Assembly: GCA_964569385.1 (NCBI GenBank)
Contig: CAZMUM010000010.1
Coordinates: 54,119 to 118,118 of the forward strand
DNA length: 64,000 nt
Source: JAADHX01 sp964569385
Lineage (GTDB): Bacteria > Actinomycetota > Acidimicrobiia > Acidimicrobiales > Poriferisodalaceae
Reading direction: 5' to 3'
In this document: positions 21,357 to 30,581 of the stretch, in pieces
Layout: each line of letters opens with the position of its first letter
Position numbering within the stretch: the stretch's first letter is position 1
Notes under the pieces: generated by a model
What the model saw: only the letters and a program-made list of their open reading frames with translations
Told to the model about the DNA's origin: nothing
The model's database searches: none
Position numbers and translations under genes: made by a program

Positions 21357-22240
21357 TTGCCCGATTTGGCTATTTTCTTCGCGAGACCGTAATCAACATT
21401 CGTCGTAATATCACCCTGACCTTGGCCGCCGTGCTGATCGTGGCCTTTACTGTGCTCATGGTTGGTGGCGCGCTGTTGGTTCGCGATGCAGTCACGAACG
21501 CCACCGCGCGGTTCGACGAAGGCGTCGAGTTTGTGGTGTTCCTCGACCCCGATATCTCCGGAGCCCAAACCGATTCCATCGGTGCCGAACTCAATGCACA
21601 CCCCGATGTCTTGCACATCACTTTCTTCGACAAAGACAGGGCCTTCGAAGAATTCGTTTCGTTCTTCCCGGACTTTGCCGACACGGTGGATCGCGATCGT
21701 CTCCCCGCGTCGTTTCGAGTGGTGCCTCGCGAAGCCTCGGCCGAGGTAATCCAGTCGCTCACCGGGCAGTTTCAGATCAGGGCCGGTGTCCTCGAGGTTG
21801 TGAGTGCTCAAGAGAGCATCAAGCGCATGCGCGACTTCTCTGCTTCGGTTAACTCGTTGCTGTTGTGGCTTGCTCTCGGCATGTCCGTAGCCGCGGTGCT
21901 CCTCATCTACAACAGCATCCGGGTGGCAATGTTCGCGCGACGTCGCGAGATCGAAGTTATGAAGCTGGTTGGCGCCTCTAACTCGTTTATCCGGATGCCG
22001 TTCATCCTTGAAGGCATTACCCATGGTGTACTTGGCGGCGGTGTTGGGATCGCGGCCCTTGCCGTTCTTCGGCCGCGAACGCAGGCTCTTTTCGAACGGC
22101 TGGAGGGTGAAGCCTTCTTCGGCGACCTGTCGGTTACGAATGCTCAGTTCCAGAGCAGTGTTCTGATCGTTGCCCTGGTCGCCCTAGCGCTCGGAGCTTT
22201 GGGTTCTGGGTTCGCGGCCGGCCGCTTCCTCGACGTCTAG
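21353..22240 (+). CDS. ftsX: Cell division membrane protein FtsX
   Basis: Membrane partner of FtsE. 295 residues with one N-terminal helix (residues 20-43), an external domain of about 120 residues containing the FtsX DPDISGAQ-type beta strand, then three helices near residues 165-190, 220-245 and 262-290. The second-half motif FARRREIEVMKLVGAS is characteristic. In many Actinobacteria smpB follows ftsX; here rtcB follows and smpB lies about 17 kb away. Confidence 0.96.
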   Translation: MIARFGYFLRETVINIRRNITLTLAAVLIVAFTVLMVGGALLVRDAVTNATARFDEGVEFVVFLDPDISGAQTDSIGAELNAHPDVLHITFFDKDRAFEEFVSFFPDFADTVDRDRLPASFRVVPREASAEVIQSLTGQFQIRAGVLEVVSAQESIKRMRDFSASVNSLLLWLALGMSVAAVLLIYNSIRVAMFARRREIEVMKLVGASNSFIRMPFILEGITHGVLGGGVGIAALAVLRPRTQALFERLEGEAFFGDLSVTNAQFQSSVLIVALVALALGALGSGFAAGRFLDV

Positions 22241-22287
22241 GCCAAATTCGAAGCGGGGCGCACTGATGCCTCGTACTGTCTCGGCTC

Positions 22288-23493
22288 ATGTTTATTCACA
22301 GTGCATCTTCGACGGCAAGCGTTCGAGTCTGGGCTGACCAGATTGAAGACAAGACCCTGCGCCAGGCGGAACGCACTGCCCGGTCGCCAGTGGTAACGGC
22401 CCCGGTGGCGCTCATGCCGGATGCGCACTGGGGAATGGGCTCGACTATTGGGTCGGTGATCCCGACCAAGAGCGCCATCATTCCTGCCGCGGTCGGCGTC
22501 GACATTGGCTGCGGGATGATTGCGGCCAAGACCAGACTCGATGGCGCTGATCTTCCCGACGATCTTGGTGGCCTGCTTTCTGACATCGAGCGTGGCATCC
22601 CCGCCGGTCTTGGCAAGTGGAATCGAGAGGCAGGCAAACAGGCCAACGATTGGATGAGGGATCACCCGTTCCCTGGCGAGGTGAAGAAGCCTGGTCGTGC
22701 CGCGGTTCAGCTCGGAACTCTGGGTTCTGGCAACCATTTCGTCGAGATCTGTCTCGACGAAAACGATGCAGTCTGGGTGATGCTTCACTCCGGTTCGCGT
22801 GGTATTGGAAATCAGTTGGCTATGGGCCACATCAGGGTTGCGAAGCAACTGGAGGGTGAACACGAAGACCCTGACCTTGCCTTTCTGTTGGCCGAGACCC
22901 CCGAGTTCGATGCGTACATACGCGACATGTTGTGGGCTCAGGATTACGCCATGTTCAACCGGGTGTTGATGGTCGACGAGGCAATTCGTGCCCTGGCCCA
23001 TGCAACTGTGGGGCTCGGCGGACTCGAGCGAGGGAAGAAGCACCCAATCGAAATCGACAGGGTTAACTGCCACCACAACTATGCGTCGAAGGAAACGCAC
23101 AACATCAATGGTCAGGATGAAGAGGTCTGGATCACTCGGAAGGGAGCCATCTACGTTGGTGCAGGTCAGCGCGGGGTAATTCCGGGTTCGATGGGTCAGA
23201 AGTCATACGTGGTGCGAGGCAACACATCCGACTCAGGAGCTTTGGCCGATTCGTACTTTTCGGCGTCTCACGGCGCCGGTCGAGTCCTGGGTCGCAAAGC
23301 AGCCAAACGTCAGCTTGGTGCCGACGCTTGGGACAAGATGGATGGGGTCACGTGGCAGTCGGCCCAGGCCGATGCCCTTCTTGACGAGGCTCCTGGCGCC
23401 TACAAGAACATCGATGACGTCATGGAAGCCCAGAGGGATTTGGTGCAGGTGGATCATGTCCTGCGGGCGGTGCTCAACTACAAGGGCCTCTAA
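22288..23493 (+). CDS. rtcB: RtcB family RNA-splicing ligase
   Basis: Joins RNA 2',3'-cyclic phosphate ends to 5'-OH ends in a Mn/GTP reaction and serves in RNA repair. 401 residues. Metal and guanylylation motifs are visible: VGVDIGCGM near residue 71, GSGNHFVE near residue 149, HSGSRGIGNQ near residue 168, NCHHNYA near residue 260, IPGSMGQKSYVVRG near residue 298 and SHGAGR near residue 329. No rtcA or archease is adjacent. It is followed by a strong hairpin shared with the convergent gene. Confidence 0.93.
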   Translation: MFIHSASSTASVRVWADQIEDKTLRQAERTARSPVVTAPVALMPDAHWGMGSTIGSVIPTKSAIIPAAVGVDIGCGMIAAKTRLDGADLPDDLGGLLSDIERGIPAGLGKWNREAGKQANDWMRDHPFPGEVKKPGRAAVQLGTLGSGNHFVEICLDENDAVWVMLHSGSRGIGNQLAMGHIRVAKQLEGEHEDPDLAFLLAETPEFDAYIRDMLWAQDYAMFNRVLMVDEAIRALAHATVGLGGLERGKKHPIEIDRVNCHHNYASKETHNINGQDEEVWITRKGAIYVGAGQRGVIPGSMGQKSYVVRGNTSDSGALADSYFSASHGAGRVLGRKAAKRQLGADAWDKMDGVTWQSAQADALLDEAPGAYKNIDDVMEAQRDLVQVDHVLRAVLNYKGL

Positions 23494-23510
23494 GCGAGAT
23501 TCGAAAGTTT

Positions 23511-23543
23511 GGGTGGCGCCGTTAGTCGGGAGCGGCGCCACCC
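23511..23543. terminator. Perfect 11-bp hairpin between convergent rtcB and mttB-like genes
   Basis: GGGTGGCGCCG at 23511-23521 pairs fully with CGGCGCCACCC at 23533-23543 around an 11-base loop. The right arm and loop lie inside the last codons and stop of the minus-strand gene. Its location and strength suit a bidirectional terminator. Confidence 0.75.
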
Positions 23544-25033
23544 TCGGCGATGCGGCGGTCGACGAACGATGTCATCTCCTCGATCACCGATGCATCGACC
23601 GGTGGGGCTTCGAAGTCGGCGAGAGTCTGTTGCCAGATCTTGGTGGCGCGTTCGGCCGCGTCTTGGGAGCCATCTTCTGTCCACTGTTCGAAGTTTGCCC
23701 GTGAGAACACAATGGGGTCATAGAACGCAGTTTCGTAGCGCTCAAGGGTGTGATCGAGGCCAAAGAAGTGACCACCGGGGCCGGCTGCGCTGATGGCGTC
23801 GGTGGCTAACTCGTCGTCGTTGACCTCAAGTGGAGAGAATGTCTCGGCGAACATCTGGCACATTTCGATGTCGAGAATGAACTTCTCGAACGAGGCAGTT
23901 AGGCCACCCTCCTGCCAGCCGGCCGAATGCATGATCCAGTTGGCCCCACCCTGAATGGCACCAAACATGTTCATCATCGTTTCGTAGCCGCCCTGGGCAT
24001 CGACGGTGTTGGAAGTGCTCGAACCAGACGATCGCCACGGAATGTCGATATGGCGGGCAAGCTGGCCGCTGGCGATGGCTCCCTTAACCGCCTCAGGTGT
24101 TCCGAACGCGGGCGAACCGGACTTCATATCCACGTTCGAGGTGAACGATCCGTAGATAACGGGTGCACCGGGGCGCACTAGTTGGCTCAGGGTGATGCCA
24201 GCTATGGACTCCATGTGTTGAAGCACAAGGGCTCCGGCCAACGTGACCGGCGCCATTGCGCCAGCCAGAGTGAATGGGGTGATTATGCAGGCCTGGCCGG
24301 CTCTGGCGAAGTCGATGATTCCCATAGCCATCGGGATGTCGAGTTGACGCGGCGAGTTGGTGTTTACGTTCGTCCAGGTGCGTGGCGCAAGGGCGAACTC
24401 TTCGTCGGTGTCTATACCAAGGCGGACCTTGATCTGGTCGAACCCGTCGCGGACTCGCCGGCTGCCTCTGGCAAAGATGAACGGCACCTTGTCGCTCAAC
24501 AGAAGTGCCGAGAAGTTCGACCGGAGGTGCCGGATGTTGACCGGGATATCGCTCGGTTCGATGGCTGGAGTGGTGACAGCCATTACGTCGAAGCTTTGGA
24601 TTAGCCGAACAAAGTTCTCCTGGTCAGCGAGCGTTCCGTAACGTCGGCCATTCAGTCGATCTGAAACGAACGGCGGGCCCGCAACCGGCACTAGGGCGAT
24701 GTTTCGTCCGCCAACAGCCACGTTTCGGGCGGGGTTGGGTGCGTGGAACTCAAACTCCGACGGTGCCGATCTGAGCGCGGCTTCGACTACGTCTGGGTCG
24801 AACCTGACAACGCCCTCGTCGTCGACGGTGGCACCAGAGTCGACGAGAATCGACCGGGCATCGGGGAGTAGGACTCCCATACCTTTATCGGCTAGGTACC
24901 GGACTGCGGTGTTGTGGATATGGGCCACCTGGTCTTCTGACAGGATCTTGAGCGGTTCGAACGGGTTGACCAGGTGACGGTATTTCTCGGTGGAGACCTC
25001 GACTCTCGGTCCTCTGCGGCCACGTCTTACCAT
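23522..25033 (-). CDS. MttB-superfamily methylamine-type methyltransferase (no pyrrolysine)
   Basis: 503 residues, the size and pattern of the trimethylamine methyltransferase (MttB) superfamily, with the TIM-barrel signatures SDIPVNIRHLRSNF and GGHFFGLDHTLERYETAF. The frame contains no in-frame amber codon, so this is the non-pyrrolysine type, whose characterised members demethylate quaternary amines such as glycine betaine or carnitine with a corrinoid protein. AGGAG precedes the ATG. It lies nine bases downstream of a FAD/GcvT oxidoreductase on the same strand, which supports a methylated-amine pathway. The exact substrate is not visible, and no corrinoid protein gene is in the window. Confidence 0.85.
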   Translation of the reverse strand: MVRRGRRGPRVEVSTEKYRHLVNPFEPLKILSEDQVAHIHNTAVRYLADKGMGVLLPDARSILVDSGATVDDEGVVRFDPDVVEAALRSAPSEFEFHAPNPARNVAVGGRNIALVPVAGPPFVSDRLNGRRYGTLADQENFVRLIQSFDVMAVTTPAIEPSDIPVNIRHLRSNFSALLLSDKVPFIFARGSRRVRDGFDQIKVRLGIDTDEEFALAPRTWTNVNTNSPRQLDIPMAMGIIDFARAGQACIITPFTLAGAMAPVTLAGALVLQHMESIAGITLSQLVRPGAPVIYGSFTSNVDMKSGSPAFGTPEAVKGAIASGQLARHIDIPWRSSGSSTSNTVDAQGGYETMMNMFGAIQGGANWIMHSAGWQEGGLTASFEKFILDIEMCQMFAETFSPLEVNDDELATDAISAAGPGGHFFGLDHTLERYETAFYDPIVFSRANFEQWTEDGSQDAAERATKIWQQTLADFEAPPVDASVIEEMTSFVDRRIAEGGAAPD

Positions 25034-25042
25034 CGACAGCTC

Positions 25043-27475
25043 CTAACTCCGCATTCTTGAGCCGGTGGGGTCGAAGGGAACTTCGACGACGACTTTGGCT
25101 CGGTGTGGTTCGCCTACCAGCGGAACGTCGAACCCGGTCCCTGCAGTGGCAAACGCGGTATCAACATAGGCCAGAGCAAGGCTCTCGCCTGTGCGGTGGC
25201 CGTATCCGCCCGACGTCACAAAACCAACGTTCGTGTCGCCAAACAGCACAGGCTCGAACCCGGTTGCATCTGATGTGGTGGCGTCGATGCGCAACATGAC
25301 AAGGCGTCTGCTCGGGCCAGCATCACGGTCGGCGAGTGCGGCGTCGCGCCCGACGAAGTTTGTCTTGTCGTAGTTGATAAATCGACTCATGTCGTTCTGG
25401 GAGGGTGTGTAATCGGGGCTGAACTCGCGCCCCCAGATGCCGAAGCCCTTTTCGAGGCGCATGCTTAGCAGGGCGTTAACGCCGACATTGGCGAGGGCGT
25501 GGTCTGCGCCGGCTCGCATGATTCGGGTGTACACGTGACGCATGTATGACGTTGGCATCCAGATCTCGTAGCCGAGTTCGCCGGTGAGCGAGATCCGGTC
25601 GACGCGCGCCGGAGCCACTCCGACGTTCATTTCGGCCACGCTCATGAACTTGAAGGACTGCGGCGAGAGGTCGAACCTCGTGAGGTCCTGCAACACATCG
25701 CGGGCCTTGGGCCCAACCAGCGCAAGGCCCATCCACTGATCTGTGATGTTATCTATCTTCACGCCGGTAGCCGGCAGGTAGCGGTCGAACCACCGCATGT
25801 GCCATTCCTGAATCGGCCCTGACCCCGTCATCATGAAGCGATCGTCGCCAGCGTGGTCGGCTCCGAGGTTGAACAACGTGAAGTCGCCAACGATGGCACC
25901 GGCGTCTGACAGCATCACGGCCAGCCTGCTTCGTCCGGGGTTGGGTAGGTTGGTCGCGAGCAGCGCGTCTAGCCAGGCCATGGCCTGCGGGCCCGAAATC
26001 TCGAATTTCGAGTATGAGCTGATGTCGAGCACACCAGCTCCTGTGGTTGCCGAAGCGACCTCGCGGGCTACCGCGGGGAAACTGTTCGACCTGAAGAACG
26101 TCGGGATGTCTTCGGCAACTTCGTCGTCGGCTGCAAACCACATGGGTACTTCGACCGCCGCCATGGGTGCGAACACCGCGCCCACGTCCTTCTGAAGGTC
26201 ATAAACTGGCGTCGTTTTGGCAGGACGGCCCGCTGGCCATGTCTCGTTCGGAAAGGCCATCTTGAAACGCCACTCGTAGAACTGAGCCGACGTTTCGAGG
26301 GTGAAGGCTTGGGTTGCAAAAGATCCGAAGCGGGCCGGGTCCATGGCGAAGGTGTCTTCTTCTGGTTCGCCATCGATCATCCACTGGGCCAACGCGAGAG
26401 CAACGCCCCCTGACTGGCTGAACCCGGCCATCACGCCACAGGCGAGCCAATAGTTCGGGACGCCACGAACCGGGCCTACTAGCGGATTGCCGTCTGGGGT
26501 GAACGTGAACGGCCCGTTGATGGTGTTCTTGATGCCAGCGTCTTGCATGATCGGGAATCGTTCGAACCCCTTTTCTAGGGTTGGAGCGAGTGCTTCGAGA
26601 CGTGGTTCCAACAACTCGGATTCGCCGTAGGTCCAGGGCGTGCCGTCGACGGCCCAGGCTCGTGGATTTGGCTCATACACGCCGAACAACAGTCCGCCGA
26701 CTTCTTCCCGGACGTAGATCCCGCCGTCGAGGTCGACGACAACCATCGACTCTGATTCGTTGGCGACCACTTCGGGCAACTGCTCGGTGATCAGGTAGTG
26801 GTGCTCGTAGGGGATAAGCGGTAGCTCCAGATCGACCATCTCGCCAACCTCGCGGGCCCACAACCCGCCGGCATTGATCACGTGGTCGGCGTGGATGGTG
26901 CCTTTGTCGGTTTCGACGTCCCAAGTGTCGTCTTGTCGGCGGTCAAGAGACGTGACCAGTGTCTGCTGATAGATCTCTGCGCCGCCGATGCGTGCCGCCT
27001 TGGCGTATGCGTGCGTGGCCCCGAATGGATCGAGATACCCGTCGGCCCTGTCGACCAGCCCGCCAATCAGTTGTGACGGATCGATCAACTTGCTGTACTG
27101 AGGTATCTCGTCTGGGCCGACAAGAAACGACTCGATGCCGAGGGTGCGGTTCAACTCGTTGACGATCTTTAGAAAGTCCCAGCGCTCCTCAGTGGCTGCG
27201 CAGGTAAGGGTTCCAACCCGATGCATCCCGATGTCTTGACCACTGATCTCGGCCACTTCGTCGTAGGTCTGAATGCTGTAGGCCTGCAAACGGGCCATGT
27301 TCAACGACCCATTCAAGGAGTGAAACCCTGCGGCTGCGTGCCAAGTCGAACCAGCGGTTAGCTGTTTACGTTCGACGAGCACGACATCGTCCCAGCCTAA
27401 CTTTGTTAGGTGGTACAACACAGCTACGCCGACAATGCCGCCGCCGATAACTACGGCTTTGGTGTCTTGTTTCAT
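25043..27475 (-). CDS. FAD-dependent oxidoreductase with GcvT-like domain (dimethylglycine/sarcosine dehydrogenase type)
   Basis: 810 residues from an ATG preceded by GAGGGGG. Residues 7-380 form a DAO-type FAD domain that starts with VIGGGIVGVAVLYHL. Residues 430-810 form the folate-binding aminomethyltransferase (GcvT) half with typical LDISSYSKFEISGPQA, GELGYEIWMP and EKGFGIWGREFSPDYTP motifs. Such enzymes oxidise N-methyl groups of dimethylglycine or sarcosine and pass the one-carbon unit to tetrahydrofolate. With the MttB-like gene just downstream, a betaine to dimethylglycine to sarcosine route is a reasonable inference. The upstream 130 bases separate it from arsI. Confidence 0.88.
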   Translation of the reverse strand: MKQDTKAVVIGGGIVGVAVLYHLTKLGWDDVVLVERKQLTAGSTWHAAAGFHSLNGSLNMARLQAYSIQTYDEVAEISGQDIGMHRVGTLTCAATEERWDFLKIVNELNRTLGIESFLVGPDEIPQYSKLIDPSQLIGGLVDRADGYLDPFGATHAYAKAARIGGAEIYQQTLVTSLDRRQDDTWDVETDKGTIHADHVINAGGLWAREVGEMVDLELPLIPYEHHYLITEQLPEVVANESESMVVVDLDGGIYVREEVGGLLFGVYEPNPRAWAVDGTPWTYGESELLEPRLEALAPTLEKGFERFPIMQDAGIKNTINGPFTFTPDGNPLVGPVRGVPNYWLACGVMAGFSQSGGVALALAQWMIDGEPEEDTFAMDPARFGSFATQAFTLETSAQFYEWRFKMAFPNETWPAGRPAKTTPVYDLQKDVGAVFAPMAAVEVPMWFAADDEVAEDIPTFFRSNSFPAVAREVASATTGAGVLDISSYSKFEISGPQAMAWLDALLATNLPNPGRSRLAVMLSDAGAIVGDFTLFNLGADHAGDDRFMMTGSGPIQEWHMRWFDRYLPATGVKIDNITDQWMGLALVGPKARDVLQDLTRFDLSPQSFKFMSVAEMNVGVAPARVDRISLTGELGYEIWMPTSYMRHVYTRIMRAGADHALANVGVNALLSMRLEKGFGIWGREFSPDYTPSQNDMSRFINYDKTNFVGRDAALADRDAGPSRRLVMLRIDATTSDATGFEPVLFGDTNVGFVTSGGYGHRTGESLALAYVDTAFATAGTGFDVPLVGEPHRAKVVVEVPFDPTGSRMRS

Positions 27476-27605
27476 TACGCCCCCTCGGCTCTGCTGATCA
27501 TCTGGCGTAGTCGATTGGCTCAATCAACTGGGCGAGATCCTACGCAGAACCGAGAGCGCGAACAGACTTGATGCCCGTCACGGGGGAGAAGTGTCCGCTG
27601 TTTGC

Positions 27606-28022
27606 CTATTGGCAGCAGGTGCCAGCTGTTTCGGGGCCCAGGATGGTGTTGTGGAGTTGTTCGGAATCGCCTGTGCGCACGTACCACTCCCAACGTTGTC
27701 CGTCAGGCGCCTCGACCCAGGTTTCGGTCTTGGTAGCGAAACAACAATTTACGTCGTCGATACCGGTTGTCTCGATGCCATCGCTGGTGAGTCGCCGTTC
27801 GGCTAACTCGACCTCGTCGGCCGATTCGACTTCGACGCCGAGATGGTTGAGTGAGTTGCCCTTGCCATCATCGAACAAGATGAGTTTGAGCGGCGGCTCT
27901 GCGATCTCGAAGTTGGCGTAGCCCGGCTTAACCCTGGCTGGTTCGACCTTGAACATCTTTGAGTAGAACTCGATGGCCTGGTCGAGATCGTCGACGTTTA
28001 GTGCTAGCTGAAGGCGTGACAT
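27606..28022 (-). CDS. arsI: ArsI/CadI-type dioxygenase of the VOC superfamily
   Basis: 138 residues of the glyoxalase/VOC fold. It has the NHLGVEVES motif near residue 59 and the paired cysteines in DVNCCFATKTETWV near residue 94 that define the ArsI C-As lyase/CadI group, as well as a C-terminal CC pair. ArsI breaks the carbon-arsenic bond of trivalent organoarsenicals; CadI relatives are metal-induced. It is divergent from an ArsR-type repressor, which supports metalloid-controlled expression. Confidence 0.88.
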   Translation of the reverse strand: MSRLQLALNVDDLDQAIEFYSKMFKVEPARVKPGYANFEIAEPPLKLILFDDGKGNSLNHLGVEVESADEVELAERRLTSDGIETTGIDDVNCCFATKTETWVEAPDGQRWEWYVRTGDSEQLHNTILGPETAGTCCQ

Positions 28023-28045
28023 AGGTGGTCCTCTTTCGTGGGTTC

Positions 28046-28124
28046 ATCATATAGATGATCTTCGATGTACCCATCCTGGCTCAGATATAGACGTCTGCCA
28101 ATATCAACTGACAACAATATCAAC
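28046..28124. promoter_or_regulatory. Candidate ArsR operator region between arsI and arsR
   Basis: An inverted repeat ATCAT-N4-ATGAT covers 28046-28059, just upstream of arsI. Two direct copies of CAATATCAAC begin at 28099 and 28115, sixteen bases apart, upstream of arsR. ATCAA-type half sites are typical of ArsR/SmtB operators. Binding itself is inferred. Confidence 0.45.
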
Positions 28125-28163
28125 GAACATCGATGTCATGAGGTCGCCGGTTATGCTGGATCC

Positions 28164-28502
28164 ATGCAGCTGACCTGTTGCGGGCCCGGAGCCCCTTCGC
28201 CAATCGACGAGGCCGGAGCCATCGAGATGGCGCAGCTGTTCAAGGTGTTGGCCGATCCGGTGCGGCTTCGCTTGTTGGCTTTGGTCGCAGCCCAACCAGA
28301 CAACGATGTTTGTGCGTGCGATCTTGTCGACGAGCTCGACCGCTCGCAGCCCACCATCAGTCATCACCTCAAGCAGTTGCACGAGTCGGGGGTGCTCACC
28401 AGAGAACGTCGCGGCGCGTGGATTCACTACGGCGTCGCCGACGGTGTTGCAGAGCAACTCGAACAGGCAATCGCTGTTGTCCTTGGCTCCTCGAATTCGT
28501 AG
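28164..28502 (+). CDS. arsR: ArsR/SmtB-family metalloid-responsive repressor
   Basis: 112 residues from the ATG at 28164. The winged-helix core includes ADPVRLRLLALV and the recognition helix QPTISHHLKQLHESGVL. Metalloid-binding cysteines are visible as C-A-C-D-L near residue 48 and as an N-terminal L-T-C-C-G near residue 4, a layout seen in Actinobacterial ArsR proteins. It would release DNA when As(III) or a methylarsenical binds. Longer in-frame starts reach back to 28065 but would run through the intergenic repeats. Confidence 0.9.
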   Translation: MQLTCCGPGAPSPIDEAGAIEMAQLFKVLADPVRLRLLALVAAQPDNDVCACDLVDELDRSQPTISHHLKQLHESGVLTRERRGAWIHYGVADGVAEQLEQAIAVVLGSSNS

Positions 28503-28575
28503 TTGAGGCACTTGTCGGCCAACATGGGGTCGCCGTGCATCCAGCGCCGCGACTTAGACCGACATTGGGGTCCGC

Positions 28576-29475
28576 GTGGAAACGAGTGAGTATCAGACAA
28601 TCGACTATGGGGTGGCCGATCGGATTGCCACGATCACTCTCAATCGCCCCGATCGGCTGAACGCGTTCACTGCTCGAATGATGTTCGAGTTGATCGATGC
28701 CATCGACCACACCGACGCCGACGACGATGTTCGGGCTGTCATCGTCACTGGTGCAGGCAGAGGATTCTGCGCAGGGGCCGACCTCAGCGAAGGGGCGGCC
28801 ACTTTCGATCGCGACAAACGAAGTGACCGGGCCGAGCGAGCCGAGATTCGTGGCGAAATCAACGAAGTGGAAGCACTGCGCGACGGCGGCGGCCGACTGA
28901 CGCTGCGTCTATACGAGAGCAAGAAGCCGCTCATTGCCGCGATCAACGGGGCTGCTGTTGGTGTTGGCGTGACCATGACTCTGCCGATGGATATTCGGCT
29001 GGCCTCGACTAAGGCGAAGATCGGATTTGTGTTTGCTAGGCGTGGCATTGTTCCAGAGGCATGCTCGTCGTGGTTTCTAACCCGAGTTGTGGGTTTGAGT
29101 CAGGCCCTCGAATGGACGTTCTCGGGGCGGGTATTCGAAGCCGAAGAAGCCTTGGCGGGTGGTCTCGTGCGGTCGCTTCACGAACCAGACGACCTCTTGC
29201 CGGCCGCCCGCGCCATCGCCACGGAAATAGCCGAGAACACCTCGGCGGTTTCGGTAGCCATGACCCGCCACATGATGTGGAAAATGTTGGGCGTCGACCA
29301 CCCCATGGAAGCCCACAAGGTCGACAGCCGTGCGATCAAGGCCCTGGGCGAGGGCGCCGACGCGAGGGAGGGTGTTATGTCGTTCCTAGAGAAACGCCCG
29401 GCCGAGTTCACATTGTCGGCTGATACTGATATGCCCGACTTCTTCCCGTGGTGGAACGAGCGACGTTTCGAGTGA
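28576..29475 (+). CDS. Enoyl-CoA hydratase/isomerase (crotonase family)
   Basis: 299 residues from a GTG. The oxyanion-hole motifs are GAGRGFCAGADL near residue 57 and INGAAVGVGVTMTLP near residue 122, and the catalytic-region FARRGIVPEACSSWFL is near residue 154, with both Glu positions plausible. Acts on acyl-CoA in beta-oxidation or a related pathway. The stop overlaps the next gene by four bases, so the two are translationally coupled. Confidence 0.9.
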   Translation: METSEYQTIDYGVADRIATITLNRPDRLNAFTARMMFELIDAIDHTDADDDVRAVIVTGAGRGFCAGADLSEGAATFDRDKRSDRAERAEIRGEINEVEALRDGGGRLTLRLYESKKPLIAAINGAAVGVGVTMTLPMDIRLASTKAKIGFVFARRGIVPEACSSWFLTRVVGLSQALEWTFSGRVFEAEEALAGGLVRSLHEPDDLLPAARAIATEIAENTSAVSVAMTRHMMWKMLGVDHPMEAHKVDSRAIKALGEGADAREGVMSFLEKRPAEFTLSADTDMPDFFPWWNERRFE

Positions 29476-30548
29476 CAGGTTCTGACACGATCCCAATGGC
29501 GTCATCTCCGGCTTTGGTGACGCCCGAGTGGTTAACCCGAGCTCTGGCTCTGGCGGGGATCGGCGATGGCGAACGCATCACATCGCTACGGAGCGAAGCA
29601 GTTGGAACCGGCCAGATGGGCGAGAACATCCGGTTCCATCTGAACTGGTCGGACCGACGAGATCGACTACCAACCGTGGTTGGAAAGTTTCCATCCGATG
29701 ATCCGGTAAGCCGGGCCACAGGTCTGGCGACGCGTAGTTACGAACGAGAGGTTCTGTTCTACCGCCACATCGCCGACACGGTCGAGATTCGAACGCCGCG
29801 CTGCTACCACGGCGCGGTCGACTCTGAGTCTGGCGATTTCGTTTTGATCCTTGAGGACCTTGCGCCGCGCCGTCAAGGCGATCAACTCAGCGGGTGTAAG
29901 CCAGCTGATGCCACCGCCGCCATCGACCAGCTCGTCGCCCTCCAAGCACCACGGTGGAACGACCCAACGCTCTGCGAGGTCGAGTGGCTCAGTCGGCGCG
30001 ACGCCGAGACTGTTACTAACACGGCCATGTTGTACCACATGGTTTTGCCAGGTTTCGTGGCGACGGTCGGCTCGCTGATCACGCCTGATCATGTGCGTGT
30101 AGCTCAGCAGTTAGGTGAGTGCATCGAGCGCTGGCTGGACACTCCCGACGGCCCAAGGGTGGTCACCCATGGTGACTATCGGCTGGACAACCTGTTGTTC
30201 GATGACGACGTTGGGTTGGCCGTGGTCGACTGGCAGGGTCCAGGGCACGGTTCACCGTGGCACGACCTGGCGTACTTTCTCGGCACTGGGCTGTTGCCCT
30301 CGGACCGAGAAGTGCACGAAGATGACCTTGTTCGGCGACATCACGCTGGGCTGGTCGCTGCGGGAGTCGATGTGGCCTGGGACGAGGTGTGGTCTGGTTA
30401 CCGCCGAGCAGCGTTTGGTGGCCTGCTGATGGCCGTTGTGGCCAGCCAGATCGTGGTGGCCACCGATCGAGGCAACCAAATGTTCGCCGCGATGGCCCAA
30501 CGTAGTGCTGCCATGGCGCTTCACCACGGCACTCTCGATCTAATCTAA
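29472..30548 (+). CDS. Aminoglycoside-phosphotransferase-family kinase
   Basis: 358 residues from a GTG that overlaps the crotonase stop (GTGA); an ATG at 29496 is the alternative. Kinase-like fold with the catalytic loop THGDYRLDNLLF near residue 231 and the metal-binding VVDWQGPG near residue 250. Family members act on small molecules such as aminoglycosides, choline, homoserine or acyl-type substrates, and in this class they often sit beside acyl-CoA genes. Antibiotic resistance should not be assumed. Confidence 0.83.
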   Translation: MTGSDTIPMASSPALVTPEWLTRALALAGIGDGERITSLRSEAVGTGQMGENIRFHLNWSDRRDRLPTVVGKFPSDDPVSRATGLATRSYEREVLFYRHIADTVEIRTPRCYHGAVDSESGDFVLILEDLAPRRQGDQLSGCKPADATAAIDQLVALQAPRWNDPTLCEVEWLSRRDAETVTNTAMLYHMVLPGFVATVGSLITPDHVRVAQQLGECIERWLDTPDGPRVVTHGDYRLDNLLFDDDVGLAVVDWQGPGHGSPWHDLAYFLGTGLLPSDREVHEDDLVRRHHAGLVAAGVDVAWDEVWSGYRRAAFGGLLMAVVASQIVVATDRGNQMFAAMAQRSAAMALHHGTLDLI

Positions 30549-30581
30549 GTTCACCTGTTGGTCGAAGTAGGGGGTGTGCAG

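Noticed and set aside
23522..25033. Pyrrolysine in the MttB-like gene
   Set aside because: There is no in-frame amber codon and the gene stops at TAA.
30090..30120. GTAGCTCAGCAGTTAGGT, like a tRNA D arm
   Set aside because: It lies within the kinase-family gene and no acceptor or T arm is near.
29448..30548. Antibiotic resistance by the APH-family kinase
   Set aside because: Family members act on many substrates and the context is acyl-CoA metabolism.
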